From: Chara braunii
Lineage: Eukaryota > Streptophyta > Charophyceae > Charales > Characeae
Length of the DNA stretch: 24,370 nt
Direction: 5' to 3'
Assembly (NCBI GenBank): GCA_003427395.1
Contig: BFEA01000284.1
Coordinates: 1,169,085 to 1,193,454, forward strand
The notes below the pieces were generated by a model. That model was not told the origin of the DNA, made no database searches, and saw nothing but the letters and a program-made list of their open reading frames with translations. Position numbers and translations under genes: made by a program. This document shows, in pieces, positions 9,794-19,318 of this stretch (position 1 is the stretch's first letter; each line of letters begins with the position of its first letter).

Positions 9794-10036
9794 GTTATAG
9801 GGCAGGAGTATGGGGATGTGTGGGGGGTTTGAGAGTAGTGGGTGGGGGTGCGGGGGGTTATGGGGGTGTTAGAGAGAGCATGAATGAGAGTGCTGGCAGG
9901 GGGTATGGGGGTGTTGGGTGGGATATGGGAGTGTGTTTTTTTTTTTTTTGGGTTCGGGGGTTCGGGGGGGTGTGTGGGGGGTAGGGGAGGATCTTGCTTG
10001 ACTTTCTTAATTTTTTCATTTCGATTTTTGTGAGGT
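9794..10036. other. G-rich low-complexity stretch, no gene
   Basis: The plus strand is G/T-rich with repeated GGGGGTGT and GGGTATGGG motifs and a T-run at about 9936-9949. Its complement reads as Pro/Thr/His-rich peptide, which is compositional. This is the probable true left edge of the next contig. Confidence 0.5.
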
Positions 10037-10128
10037 GCCGACCAGCTGACAACCAGCAGTTGCTGACAGACCGACTGGTCAGCTGGTCGGCCCCCGACCA
10101 ACCGGGGAGCGCTGACCGTCGGGGGGCC
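10037..10128. other. Two adjacent inverted repeats (hairpins)
   Basis: GCCGACCAGCTGAC (10037-10050) is the exact reverse complement of GTCAGCTGGTCGGC (10078-10091), leaving a 27-base loop. Overlapping it, GGCCCCCGAC (10089-10098) pairs with GTCGGGGGGCC (10118-10128) with one extra G. The two stems stand side by side. I do not recognise an element boundary here, and a transposon end is one possibility. Confidence 0.6.
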
Positions 10129-10847
10129 TACACTTCTGTGTGACCAAATTCTTATCAATCAAGTGAGCGATTGATGAATTTGAAGTTCGAATGAATGCTA
10201 AACTCCCAAGGACGAAAGCTGAAATGATTGACCAATTTAAACTCTATGTTGAACTCTCCGGTGAAGAAAAGCTAACTTTGATTGTCAGGGCAGACAGCAA
10301 CACTAGGCACGGGGAAACCCGCAGGTCACTGTCTAGAGCAGGTGGAACAGTGGGTGCAATTCAAGATTTCCATGCCACTCACTAAACCAGGCAGGAACAG
10401 TAAGCTGTTGGACAGGGTTTACAGGCAATGGATTCACATAGGCAGGAATAGTGAACCAGGGCAAAGTCTGAAGGGCATTGCCTGAACCAGGAAGGACCAG
10501 TGTGGGCAGGGAAAAATCTGCACATTGCTGTATGGCCTGCAGAGGGCGTGCAAGAACAAAGGGGGATGTGAAAGATGGTGAATTGATCATGAAGTTTCAA
10601 AGGTGAATTAAAGAATGAACGAGGGAGGGAAACTCCAGAGCCTACGACTTGGAAGAGAGAATCGGCAGATATAATAAGGCAAAGCAAAGGAACATAACTG
10701 GTGATGCTAAACTGCAATGCCTCCGAGTTTGTCAAAGAGAGGATAAAAACAAGATGGCAAAGAAAAAAGCCAAAGAATGAACGAATTCATCACCCCTTGG
10801 AAACGGTAGCATCTCGTCTGAAGCCCATTGATTACTGACATACTTAC

Positions 10848-11313
10848 GAGCACATGTAGAGAACCTCTGTCCAACATGGACCTAACACACGTTAAGCGCA
10901 CTGCAGACTCAATCTTAAACAAAAATGAAAAAGATGATAGCATACGGAGGAACCGGCGGAACTTTGCATAGCCTTGGCTATCATTCTGCATGAGGATTCT
11001 TTGAACATTCGAATATCAACCTGAGCAAGATGATACAAGCCACTATACTTTTGCACATGGCCAGCTTTACCGTGGACCAAGCAGCCCATCTCGCTCCTCA
11101 ACTTTCCTAAACTACCTCAGATCCGGGGATGGGAGAAAGGGAGGAGGGGGGGATGGAGGAGAACAGAGAAGAGAAAGGAAGTGGCAGAGGAAGGAAGCTG
11201 CTTTGCAGAGGATTTACCACAAAGGCTTGTGGATCATGGACATTGTGCAACTCCCAGACTGCCTCAAGAATTCTAGCAGCTCTTTTGACGTGTTCAGATG
11301 GCTGGTCGCTCAT
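10848..11313 (-). CDS. Possible small exons of an unidentified gene
   Basis: Three minus-strand blocks fit together: 11313-11218 (contains EHVKRAARILEAVWELHN, donor GTAAATCC), 10985-10946 (after ATGCAG; NDSQGYAKFRRFL, donor GTATGC) and 10900-10848 (after TCTGCAG; RLTCVRSMLDRGSLHVL, donor GTAAGT). The phases agree (0, then 1, then 0). Against it, the second intron would be only 45 bases, two exons are tiny, an in-frame TGA stands directly before the first block's ATG, and the opposite strand is also open at 11203-11421. No family is recognised, though the amphipathic character would suit a helical repeat. It lies inside the kinase intron on the same strand and cannot belong to the kinase domain. 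Confidence 0.25.
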
Positions 11314-11421
11314 TCAATGGTACATAACTACCTGCACGGGAAGTCACACAGACAGAAGGGATGGGTCAAGACCCCGACTGCCATTTTTTTATGGGTTAAT
11401 TTGAGGGAGGCAGGCAAGTAG

Positions 11422-12078
11422 AAAGCTGGTGTTGTGCGCCACCCTTCATCTTTTCCCTTAGAAAGGCAGCTAGAATTGCGGCTGTGGAAGAGGCACGAAT
11501 GAACAAACAGATAAAAACGCCAGTGTGGTTTTGGCACCAGAGAAAGAATTAGGGCACATCAGATGGAGGAATATAGGCAGCAACAGGTTTGTTTCTAGGT
11601 CAATCGCAGTGCTTGGCTGGCACTGGTTGGTGACTGTCACCCCGGGCGTGTAAAATGTCCGGGAAAACTGAGGAATCTTTATTTTTCATTTATTTTCTCT
11701 GAGCGGCATTTCTGTGCCCACCGAAAGCAGCTTGAATCGAGGCAGTTTCTGTTTTCTCATGTCGGTTAGGAGGGAGATGGGGGGGGTATAAACGAGGATT
11801 AAAAGAGGGTGCCTTAGTTTGATTTTATTTATTTTCCCTAATCGTTGATCGGTAAGGACTTCTGAGATTCCCAGAATTTTTTAGTTTTTTGCCTGGCCAG
11901 GCCTTCCAGGCAATAGCCCGAACGTCAAGAAAGTTATCGTAGATTTATTTCCCTTTTTTGCCTCTGTTACCGAGGAAAAGCAAGATGTGAGCATGAAGCA
12001 AGATAAGGAATGAGAGGATAAAGGGAGCGATGAGGACAATTATTGGCAGTTTGGCAGAGATAAGAACATATGTTCACC
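11422..12078. other. No recognisable gene
   Basis: The sequence is AT-richer, with short open frames only. I see no repeat, RNA or protein family up to the left LTR edge. Confidence 0.4.
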
Positions 12079-13148
12079 TGTTATGTACCCAATTGAACTT
12101 CAATCCACAACGAATTCACGTGTTCCCATACACGCATGCAATTGCAGAGTAGACTCGAAGGAGGCAAATCCACACAAAACCGGAGAGAAGATATGCACAG
12201 CGGAAGCTCAAAACACAACAGAATCGAAAAGCGAATTTCAATTTTACAATCGCTCGTCCTCCTCCAATCAATCCAGAGTACTTGTTCCAAGAATCACAAC
12301 CGCATTCACAACAACCCCGAACAACCAGAAACAACTGTTCAACGAAGTATGCAGGAGTCTTCTTCTTCCTCCTCGCCACCTCATATCCCTGGCTATGGCT
12401 GCCGTAGCAGCAGTGTCACCATAGCTGTCACAACATGCCAATCTGAACCAGCAAGCCTAATGATAACTGCGCCAGCTCAGCACCCGCATGGAAGTGCAGC
12501 GCTGGAAGTCTGGATGAAGAAGGAGACAACCGATCCAGCACTTCGAAGAAGGCAAAGTTCCTCGAGAGGAGGAACAGCAGATATGGCTGCCAAGTGCAAG
12601 ATGGCAGCACCGATACCCAACAACACAGTCCGGTGGAAGCTCTCATGCAGAGCTGCGAATAGCAGCAGTGCGATCTTCACCTTCGTTTCCCAACCCCAGC
12701 TATGGCTGGACTTCGAGGAAGAAGATGACCTCGCCCAAAATAGAGCAGCAGCACTCCAACAACGGATGGGCAGAGTTTCCCCAGCCAACGAAAACGTGAA
12801 AAGACACACACCAAATTTCCTACCCGCTAATTCTACCCTCTGCCTAGACCTACGACGGACTCCAAAGGCAACAACCCAATACTCATCTGCATCTACATGG
12901 AAACAGGGGGAAAAGGGGATCTAGACCTATGACAAGGCAAAAGGAAAAGGCCGAATGGCCTAAGGCTACCAAACACAGGCTACTACTGACAGACTTAGGG
13001 ATCAAGTCCCATAGGGCGCAGCACTCACAAACCAAACACACGAGTTGCAGGTCACGGGATCAAGTCCCGCAAGGCTCAAAACAAGAAAACAAACCACGAA
13101 GCCAACCACTTAGTGTACAGTCCCGATGGGAAACTGCGATTTATTGCA
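12079..13148 (-). repeat. 3' LTR, long form (1070 bp)
   Basis: On the plus strand it runs from TGTTATGTACCC to CGATTTATTGCA, so on the element strand it begins TGCAATAAATCG and ends GGTACATAACA, with TG...CA ends. It matches 17516-17881 at both ends but has 703 extra bases between the TGAA at 12094-12097 and the TGAA at 12797-12800. Palindromes GGGATCAAGTCCC sit at 12998-13010 and 13056-13068. Open frames on either strand of the extra part look non-coding. Confidence 0.85.
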
Positions 13149-13161
13149 TTCTTACCCTCCC
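13149..13161 (-). promoter_or_regulatory. Polypurine tract of the gag-only element
   Basis: On the minus strand GGGAGGGTAAGAA directly precedes the 3' LTR start TGCAATAAATCG, the expected plus-strand primer position. This helped fix the LTR boundary. Confidence 0.75.
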
Positions 13162-13269
13162 GGGGAGCGAGGACCCACGAGCTACATAACCAACTACCAG
13201 CGACATTGGTGGAGAGGCATTAGCTAGAGGATCACTAAACGTCCATAGTGATGGAGAACCCAAAGACCT

Positions 13270-13580
13270 CAGAATCTCCGAGGGTTATGTTGAGATTATC
13301 AGATTAGATTGATTAGTTGAATGCGAGGGTATTAGCCAGGTAATCAACTTACAATCAGCTTCTGAAAATCTATGGGTTGGAGTTCAGATTATCAGCGAGT
13401 GTTGGCTAGCTGAATGCAAGGGTATTAGCCTCGTAATCAGCTTATAGATAGCTAACAACATCCTGAAAATCAGATGATCGAGGTTTAGATTAACAGCATG
13501 GACCAGCAAGTCGAATGCAAGGGTGTTAGCCTAGTAATAAACTTTGCTATAATCCATTAATTCTGAAAATCTGATTAATA
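13270..13580 (-). repeat. Three tandem units of about 100 bp
   Basis: The block GAATGC.AGGGT.TTAGCC recurs at 13319, 13412 and 13513, followed by GTAAT.A.CTT. CTGAAAATC recurs at 13362, 13463 and 13563. Spacing is 93-101 bp and the copies are diverged. They lie between the polypurine tract and gag in the element's non-coding 3' part. Confidence 0.75.
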
Positions 13581-14171
13581 TCTGTCAGGACTGGGTATCG
13601 GTTAGACTCCTTAACTGCTGATCTGTGTATTTGCAAGCGTGATACGCAGATTCTTCCCAAGAATAGGGTAGGATCTGACAAGATCTGTATATGGGGCTAA
13701 ACCTCACCATATTCAGCAATGGGTAGGTCTATCTGAGTAGAGAGTCAGTCACAAACAGATTTGATTCTGGCCAATCAGGCTGAAACGTTACTAGGACAAA
13801 GCCTAGTGGTGCAACTCTATAGGTGAAATTCAGAACACTGTCGCTACTAGTGTGCGACTACAGAGAACACTGAAACTCTGATTTCTACCCGAGAGAGCAA
13901 AACTTAAGACCATGTAGGAGAATTTCAGGTAAGATCCGTACTAATCATACTCTCTCTCAAACACAGGCCATCCATCCAATGAGTGCGGTTTAGTGTGAGA
14001 ACATGAACTTGCTCAGACAATGAATGCAGCTCAAAGCATACACAGGGGATTAGTAAGACAAGGATTCACTGAAACTGACAGTGAAATTCTTGTCAGACTG
14101 CAGTCTGTCCATCAGTGGTGTTTGGGAAATGGGATCGGCCCGGAACTTAGTGTACCCATTCTCAAGCACAG

Positions 14172-14235
14172 AGGATGCACAGACAAACCAATGGGATCAG
14201 TCCAGGATGCACAGACAAACCAATGGGATCAGTCA
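14172..14235. repeat. 32-bp direct tandem duplication
   Basis: AGGATGCACAGACAAACCAA and the next 12 bases occur twice in a row (14172-14203 and 14204-14235), with one difference at the last base. It is a recent local duplication in the element's non-coding 3' part. Confidence 0.9.
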
Positions 14236-14692
14236 AGGAATAAGGCTCAAGTTAGATATACCAGGAGGTTTCCATCAGCTGACACACACACAGGTAAGTT
14301 ACAAACAACCAAACTGCACCTGATCTTTCTTCAACTAACGGATACTCAGCTCAGCAGAATCCACTGCTGACTGGGTCAGGTTACAGCGTAGTGGTTGCCC
14401 CATGAAGGCAAATACTTGACAAAATGTTGCCCAGCACATCTGAGGCAGACACCGGCATCCTTCCTCTTTTGCCATAGCCCATCTGGGATATGCAAGTCCC
14501 TCCCATGGGAGAGAGGAAGGATCCATGGGGTTAGCTGGACATTTGGCAAACTTGCGCAGGTTTTGCTTCTGAGATCCACAAGGGCGTTTGCCAGACCCAT
14601 AGGAGAGGGGGACCTTTGTCTCTGGAGCGGATTTGCGCCCTTCATTGCGCTTACCAGTTCCCAAGCCAAAGCCAGAATAGCCTGGTCTGGGA

Positions 14693-14707
14693 AGCCTCCT
14701 GCACCTT
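14693..14707. repeat. Target-site duplication, left copy (U6 retrocopy)
   Basis: AGCCTCCTGCACCTT matches 14810-14824 at 15 of 15 bases. The last two T overlap the tail of the insertion, so the certain length is 13-15 bp. Confidence 0.88.
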
Positions 14708-14759
14708 TTTTTTCTTTTTTCTTTTTTCGATTTATGCGTGTCATCCTTGCGCAGGGGCC

Positions 14760-14791
<32 letters not shown>

Positions 14792-14809
14792 ACGGATGTC
14801 CCAAAGGAC
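14706..14809 (-). pseudogene. U6 snRNA retropseudogene with A-rich tail
   Basis: On the minus strand it begins at 14809 with GTCCTTTGGGACATCC and runs through AAAATTGGAACGATACAGAG, GATTAGCATGGCCCC and GACACGCATAAATCGA (to 14727). The ACAGAGA box and AGC triad are intact. The last 20 or so bases of U6 are absent and an A-rich tail with two G interruptions follows (14726-14706). A 15-bp direct repeat encloses it. Truncated 3' end, A tail and target duplication together indicate insertion by LINE-type reverse transcription. No U6 promoter is present, so expression is not expected. It sits in gag and ends its frame at the TAG inside GATTAGC. Confidence 0.93.
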
Positions 14810-14824
14810 AGCCTCCTGCACCTT
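14810..14824. repeat. Target-site duplication, right copy (U6 retrocopy)
   Basis: AGCCTCCTGCACCTT directly abuts the first base of the U6 copy (14809 on the minus strand). See the left copy at 14693-14707. Confidence 0.88.
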
Positions 14825-15961
14825 GACCAGCTGAGGGAGTCAATCCTCTCCGGTCAAAGCCTGCAGAGTCTTCCACAGACTCCATTGCGTGCCACCTCCC
14901 TTTGCTCTTCCTCTGACTCCGAGAAGGGGAAGTGCTTCCCCCCAGGGAAGTGGACTGGATTTGGAGCTTGGCCTCCAGATCCAAGGCTGCTCGGCCAAAG
15001 GCCCTTCAGTCCTTGTGACCTGCAGTAAACAGGGTCTGTACATAGGTTATCGGGATAGCCTGGATAAACAATTGCAATTTCTCCTGGTCAGACATTGATA
15101 ACCCAGGGGCAGAGGTTAGTTTTTCCCAAATTGCGTAGAGCTTGGAGAGGGATCCCTGCCACTGTGACTGGCATATCCTCACAAGCTCTGCAGCAGCTTT
15201 CTTGGCTCTCTCTCGATTGGCAAACCTCTCCTCCAGACCCTTAAATATGTGGTCCAATCCTACTGTAACGGCCCAGTTGGCCAGCTGTTTCTGGGCCTGC
15301 TTGGCCTCAGAATTCTCCCACTGAACTGCCTGCCCTCCCAAATGGGCCACAGTGGACTGGACCTTGGTAACCTCTGGGCAAGTGAGTCCTTGAGGTTCTC
15401 ATCGAGGCAGTCCAATCTGCTACATCCACTTTGGGGTTATCCCCAACAAATGTTTCAGGTTGGACCGTCTTGGGGCGCCTCGATTTCTGCTGCCCTTGGC
15501 CTGCAGTTACTTTAGCCTCAGAAGTCACAAGGTGCCCTGCCACAAGCTGCAGGGACTGCACCTTTGGAGGTGTAGCCGGTCTGCTCTTAGGGCTACTGGC
15601 TTGGGATGATGCAGCAGCAGAGGACCTTGCATGGGAATGGAGTGTAGCAGTAGGAGTAGGAGTAGGAGTAGGGAGGAAACATAGATTAACAGCTGCCACA
15701 AAACGATCGAAGGAATCTGCAAGGGAGGAGAGTTTGGTTTCAATGATGGACAATCTGTCCACCATCAAAGTCAAACTTTCATCCCAGGAGGGGTGTTCTT
15801 CCCTCTTCACTTCCTTGGATTGTCTCGGCCTTCCTTCCTTCTGCCTCACCCGTCTGCTCCAACTGCAACCGAGCTGCCTCTGCAGCCTTACCTACTCCAA
15901 TATTGAGCTCGGTGACAGGCAACTTGCAATTCCTTGCACTGACTGAACTCTCTTCCCCCAT

Positions 15962-17501
15962 TCCAGAAGGTTCTTTTGAAATAGCAAGATAAACGCAAAA
16001 GTGGTCAAAGGCTGAAGCCCATTCACTAGTCTACTCAGATATGGAATATGGTGCTGATTCCCAACCCGAACAAGTTAACAGACTTGACAGGCTCACGGGA
16101 ATGACTCTGACCACCAAGACTGACCAACAGGGTTGTACTTCCAATGGCAGTCTTAACTGATCTGTGACCTCCCGCTGATGGGGTCACTTACCAATTCCCA
16201 ATACTGCGTAGGACTGTTTTCAGGAGCAGAGACTGACAACAGTGACTGACACCCAATCGCACATGGACCCAACCTCGACCAGCGAATATCTTCCCATCAA
16301 AAATTATTTATTTGTTAGAAAAAAAAAAAAAGTGGAATACTCAGATTAGTAGATTACCGTTCGCACTCAGAACCCAGATAATTAGAGTTAAACTGTGTTA
16401 CTTAGTGGTATGGGGAATACAGCCGGCTATGCCAAATGTCAAAAGACAGTATGAGAGGTTATGGGCTCAGCCCAACAGCCTAAGCCCACAACCAAATCAG
16501 AAACGGAAACTTTTCTTTTCTGATCAGGCTCACAACAGAGCCTTCCCGCAACCGTCAGCATTTCACAGCAAGGGAGAGAGAGACTTAATTTATGCAATCA
16601 GGAGAAAAATGAAAATAAAAAACAAAACCCAGGCGGATTTCAGAAACCGTAAATGCAGTCTGCATTCCTTGCTCTAATCAAGATTCGAATATGCCATTTG
16701 ACTAAGGACCTTACATCTGATGCAGGCAGAAGTGAACATTAACGGACTGACACATTTCTGACTGCATATAGTAATTGCAAACAGAGAGGACTGCCTGACA
16801 GGCCGAAACAGGCGGCTGAAACAGACACGGTTTACAGTAGGCACTTGCAGTACTGGCAGGCAATCACATCAAGCCAGGGTAGGTCAAAGCAATTCCATTA
16901 TGAGATTAAAACAAACTTAGAGATGGGTCAGAAACAGCCAAAACGTTGACTGACAACCGGTCTGATCTAGACTGCAAATGGACTGACGACTGACAGATAC
17001 TGACAGACACAGACAGGGTCTGACGTCGGACCAGGAAATATACGGAACGGACTCACTTGAACGAAACCTGATTGAAGATATCCGGGCGGTCAACCATTGA
17101 CCGCCAATCTGCAGCAGAATATTGTAGAACCAGGCTGACGCTGATGTCAGACCTGCAGCGAAGATTCCCACAGTCTTCCAATCAAGTAACTCGTCGAAGT
17201 AGCCACAGCAGGCCCAGACGGTCGAACACACCGTTGACAGGCAAGGGCTGTAACTTGAGGGTCACAAGGCCCTCAGGTCAACCGGTCCACTTAGGGTTGA
17301 TGCACCGTTCAGCTCCACTCTCGCCGGCTGAAACTTTCGACCACTCCGCATTTTTTTATTTTTATTTTTGATAGCGGCAATTCTCCCTTTGCACACTACC
17401 TTCCACCAGCTCTCACCAACGACGTCCGTTGAAGAAAGCGGACAACCGCCGCTCAGAAAGGAGGTTGCCACTCAATCACTCGCCAGTTGCACACGGTCGC
17501 A
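15962..17501 (-). other. Leader of the gag-only element, non-coding
   Basis: About 1.5 kb lies between the primer-binding site and the first gag ATG. Open frames are short and resemble no family. A run of A occurs at 16319-16331. Long structured leaders are usual in LTR elements and would hold the packaging signal, but I cannot point to one. Confidence 0.5.
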
Positions 17502-17513
17502 GCTCTGATACCA
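17502..17513 (-). promoter_or_regulatory. Primer-binding site (initiator tRNA-Met type)
   Basis: The minus strand reads TGGTATCAGAGC two bases inside the LTR end (TAACA-GT-TGGTATCAGAGC). This is the standard plant site complementary to the 3' end of initiator tRNA-Met. It establishes the element's orientation. Confidence 0.9.
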
Positions 17514-17515
17514 AC

Positions 17516-17881
17516 TGTTATGTACCCGATTGAAAAGACCCACACCAAATTTCCTACCCGCTACTTCTACCCCCTGCCTAGACCTACGACGGACTCCAAA
17601 GGCAACAACCCAATACTCATCTGCATCTAGATGGAAACAGGGGGAACAGGGGATCTAGACCTATGACAAGGCAAAAGGAAAAGGCCAAATGGCCTAAGGC
17701 TACCAAACAGAGGCTACTACTGACAGACTTAGGGATCAAGTCCCATAGGACGAAGCACTCACAAACCAAACACACGAGTTACAGGTCACGGGATCAAGTC
17801 CCGCAAGGCTCAGAACAAGAAAACAAACTACGAAGCCAAACTTAAGCGTACAGGCCCACTGGGAAACTGCGATTTATTGTA
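17516..17881 (-). repeat. 5' LTR, short form (366 bp)
   Basis: It starts TGTTATGTACCC on the plus strand and ends CGATTTATTGTA; on the element strand its first dinucleotide is TA instead of TG. It lacks the 703 bases seen in the other LTR; the breakpoint is GATTGAAAAG at 17528-17537. The GGGATCAAGTCCC palindromes are kept at 17732-17744 and 17790-17802. Confidence 0.87.
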
Positions 17882-18266
17882 TACTGATGCATGGTCACAA
17901 TTTTACCAGTTGAAGAGACAGGTGCACTGTTTGCTTTGGCATAGTTACAATTCTACCTGTCCGTGGTAAACGACCATTACGTTTCCCAGCCATTTTTCTA
18001 CAACGCGGCTGTGTGCACGCCGTGTCTGCCGGGATACACTGGCCTCTCATTTTGCTTAGGAAACATCGAGGCAAAGTGAGCAGCGCTGTGGTCCTGTTTT
18101 GTGTGGATGTTCTAAGCAAAACTACATGCTGGCCCATCCCGCCAGGCTCGGCATGGGAGAAAAACAGCCGGGATACACACTGGTGGTTTCATACCCCTGT
18201 AAAAGCCACAAACATAGGAGTCCGCATGATGAAATGTCAGCTGAAAAGCATCTTATGTGGTCATGT

Positions 18267-18267
<1 letters not shown>
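17882..18267. other. No recognisable gene
   Basis: This is intron sequence between the element and the CT microsatellite. Frames on both strands are short and unassigned. Confidence 0.4.

Positions 18268-18339
<72 letters not shown>
18268..18339. repeat. (CT)n microsatellite
   Basis: About 36 CT units with one TT interruption near 18328. It is intronic with respect to the kinase. Confidence 0.95.
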
Positions 18340-18950
18340 ATCACATCCAGAGCTACAATCTAATACGCCCTTTGTTAGAAAGACAATAAGAGAAAGAGAA
18401 ACAGAAGAAAGGAAGCACACCCTGACTTATTTCTTTTTTCATCCTTTTCCTTTTTCTTTTTTCTACTCTTCTTCGACTATTCTTACTTTTCACAGCTTAA
18501 AGGTTACCGACTTTCGTGTAGTTGAGCGGGAAGTGGCTACACACCCATCTGCTGCGGGAAGCACAGTTGCACCCCCACTTAGGAGGAAGCAGGAAACCAG
18601 GCAACGGCAGGGGTACGCAGGATGAGGATGTTGTCAGCCAGCTGTTAGGGGTTAGACAGCCTTTGTGGGAGATAGGGCAGGCATGAAATGGGTGGTATGG
18701 ATACGTGGCGGCCAAACATGATCCTGAAGACGACCATTGAGAAGCGCCTCACTTCAAATCATGGCTGCTAAGATCAAAGGGAGGTAGGAAAGTTGGAATG
18801 CGCTGAGGCAGGCCCGGCCAGCCAGCTGTAGTATGGTGGGTTGATTCACATGCCATTTCTAACCGACATATTAGAAAAGAAAAAAGAAACCTTTTTCACT
18901 CCTATGTATGCAACTCGAGAAGCAGACAGCTGAAAATAGCAGCCAAGGGC
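18340..18950. other. No recognisable gene
   Basis: A pyrimidine-rich stretch (18430-18480) and unassigned sequence. No exon with convincing splice sites was found. Confidence 0.4.
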
Positions 18951-19045
18951 TGCAACGGTAGAAACTGAAGGACTATTCTGCAGTTCCAAATTTGCCAGCC
19001 CAAATGAAGTCACAGACTGCAGTACCAACCAGGCCGCTCGGGTCA
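18951..19045 (+). other. Genomic source of the 95-bp artefact copy
   Basis: It is identical to 9652-9746. Here the sequence continues smoothly on both sides, so this is taken as the real locus. Confidence 0.75.
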
Positions 19046-19054
19046 CCTTTGGTC

Positions 19055-19080
19055 GGCCGGGCAGCCCGGCCAGGGAAGGT

Positions 19081-19118
<38 letters not shown>
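19055..19118 (+). repeat. GC hairpin followed by A33 run
   Basis: GGCCGGG (19055-19061) pairs with CCCGGCC (19065-19071) across a 3-base loop, and 33 consecutive A follow at 19086-19118. It could be the 3' tail of a short retroposon whose head I cannot define. The run is 200 bp from the kinase donor site. Confidence 0.45.
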
Positions 19119-19120
<2 letters not shown>

Positions 19121-19318
19121 GAGCAACTTTTGTATATTCTCTCAAATCTCTCCGAGTATAACAGCGAAATTCCTTCACAAGGCACCCGCATCAACCATTG
19201 AACGAACAAGAGCTTGGACAGGTCTCCTTCATTTGTCATCATCATGGGAAACAAACAAGATTCAACATCACCAGGAATTGATGCAAAAGCTTCCTTGCCT
19301 TTTCGGTAATCTTCTTAC

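Larger units (their letters stand above)
14376..15961 (-). pseudogene. Gag of the gag-only element, broken and interrupted by U6
   Basis: This is a degenerate capsid protein gene. A likely start is the ATG at 15961 (MGEESSVSARN). The frame then changes near 15850 to DESLTLMVDRLSIIETKL, a coiled region, and a PTPTPTPTAT stretch from an AGTAGG-type microsatellite (about 15648-15673). A second frame change near 15350 leads to the gag fold (FKGLEERFANRERAKKAA, then QSQWQGSLSKLYAIWEKL). A TGA stops it at 15006-15008; the same frame resumes (DLEAKLQIQ) and is interrupted at 14810 by the U6 copy. Beyond that it continues to a poor zinc-knuckle remnant, [12 protein letters not shown], and stops at 14376. 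No protease or pol follows. Confidence 0.75.
12079..17881 (-). mobile_element. Gag-only (non-autonomous) LTR retrotransposon
   Basis: This is a full element on the minus strand: 5' LTR 17516-17881, primer site 17502-17513, leader, broken gag 14376-15961, non-coding 3' part, polypurine tract 13149-13161 and 3' LTR 12079-13148. The 4.37-kb interior shows no protease, reverse transcriptase, RNase H or integrase, so it would have needed enzymes from a relative. Outside one large deletion the LTRs agree at roughly 95% by eye, which suggests an old insertion. No clean 5-bp target duplication is seen (TCACC left, TACTG right). It lies in the kinase intron in the same orientation as the gene. Confidence 0.82.
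9216..19318 (-). other. Kinase intron, 10,103 bp
   Basis: Donor GTAAGAAG at 19318 (after codon AGG) and acceptor TTCTGCAG ending at 9216 give a phase-0 join of SALR to ELHAHGIIHRD, natural for a kinase helix E to catalytic loop. The intron contains a one-base gap, an adapter artefact, a gag-only LTR element and a U6 retrocopy. Its true length is uncertain because of the misjoin near 9651-9793. Confidence 0.75.

Noticed and set aside
9763-10158. Pro-rich minus-strand frame
   Set aside because: Produced by the G-rich low-complexity stretch and the adapter at its end.
12998-13068. tRNA-like T-arm or B box in the LTR
   Set aside because: GGGATCAAGTCCC has a 4-bp stem and 5-base loop and lacks the TTC loop and the rest of a tRNA.
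14395-14766. Plus-strand frame over the U6 copy
   Set aside because: Antisense of gag and U6; no independent support.
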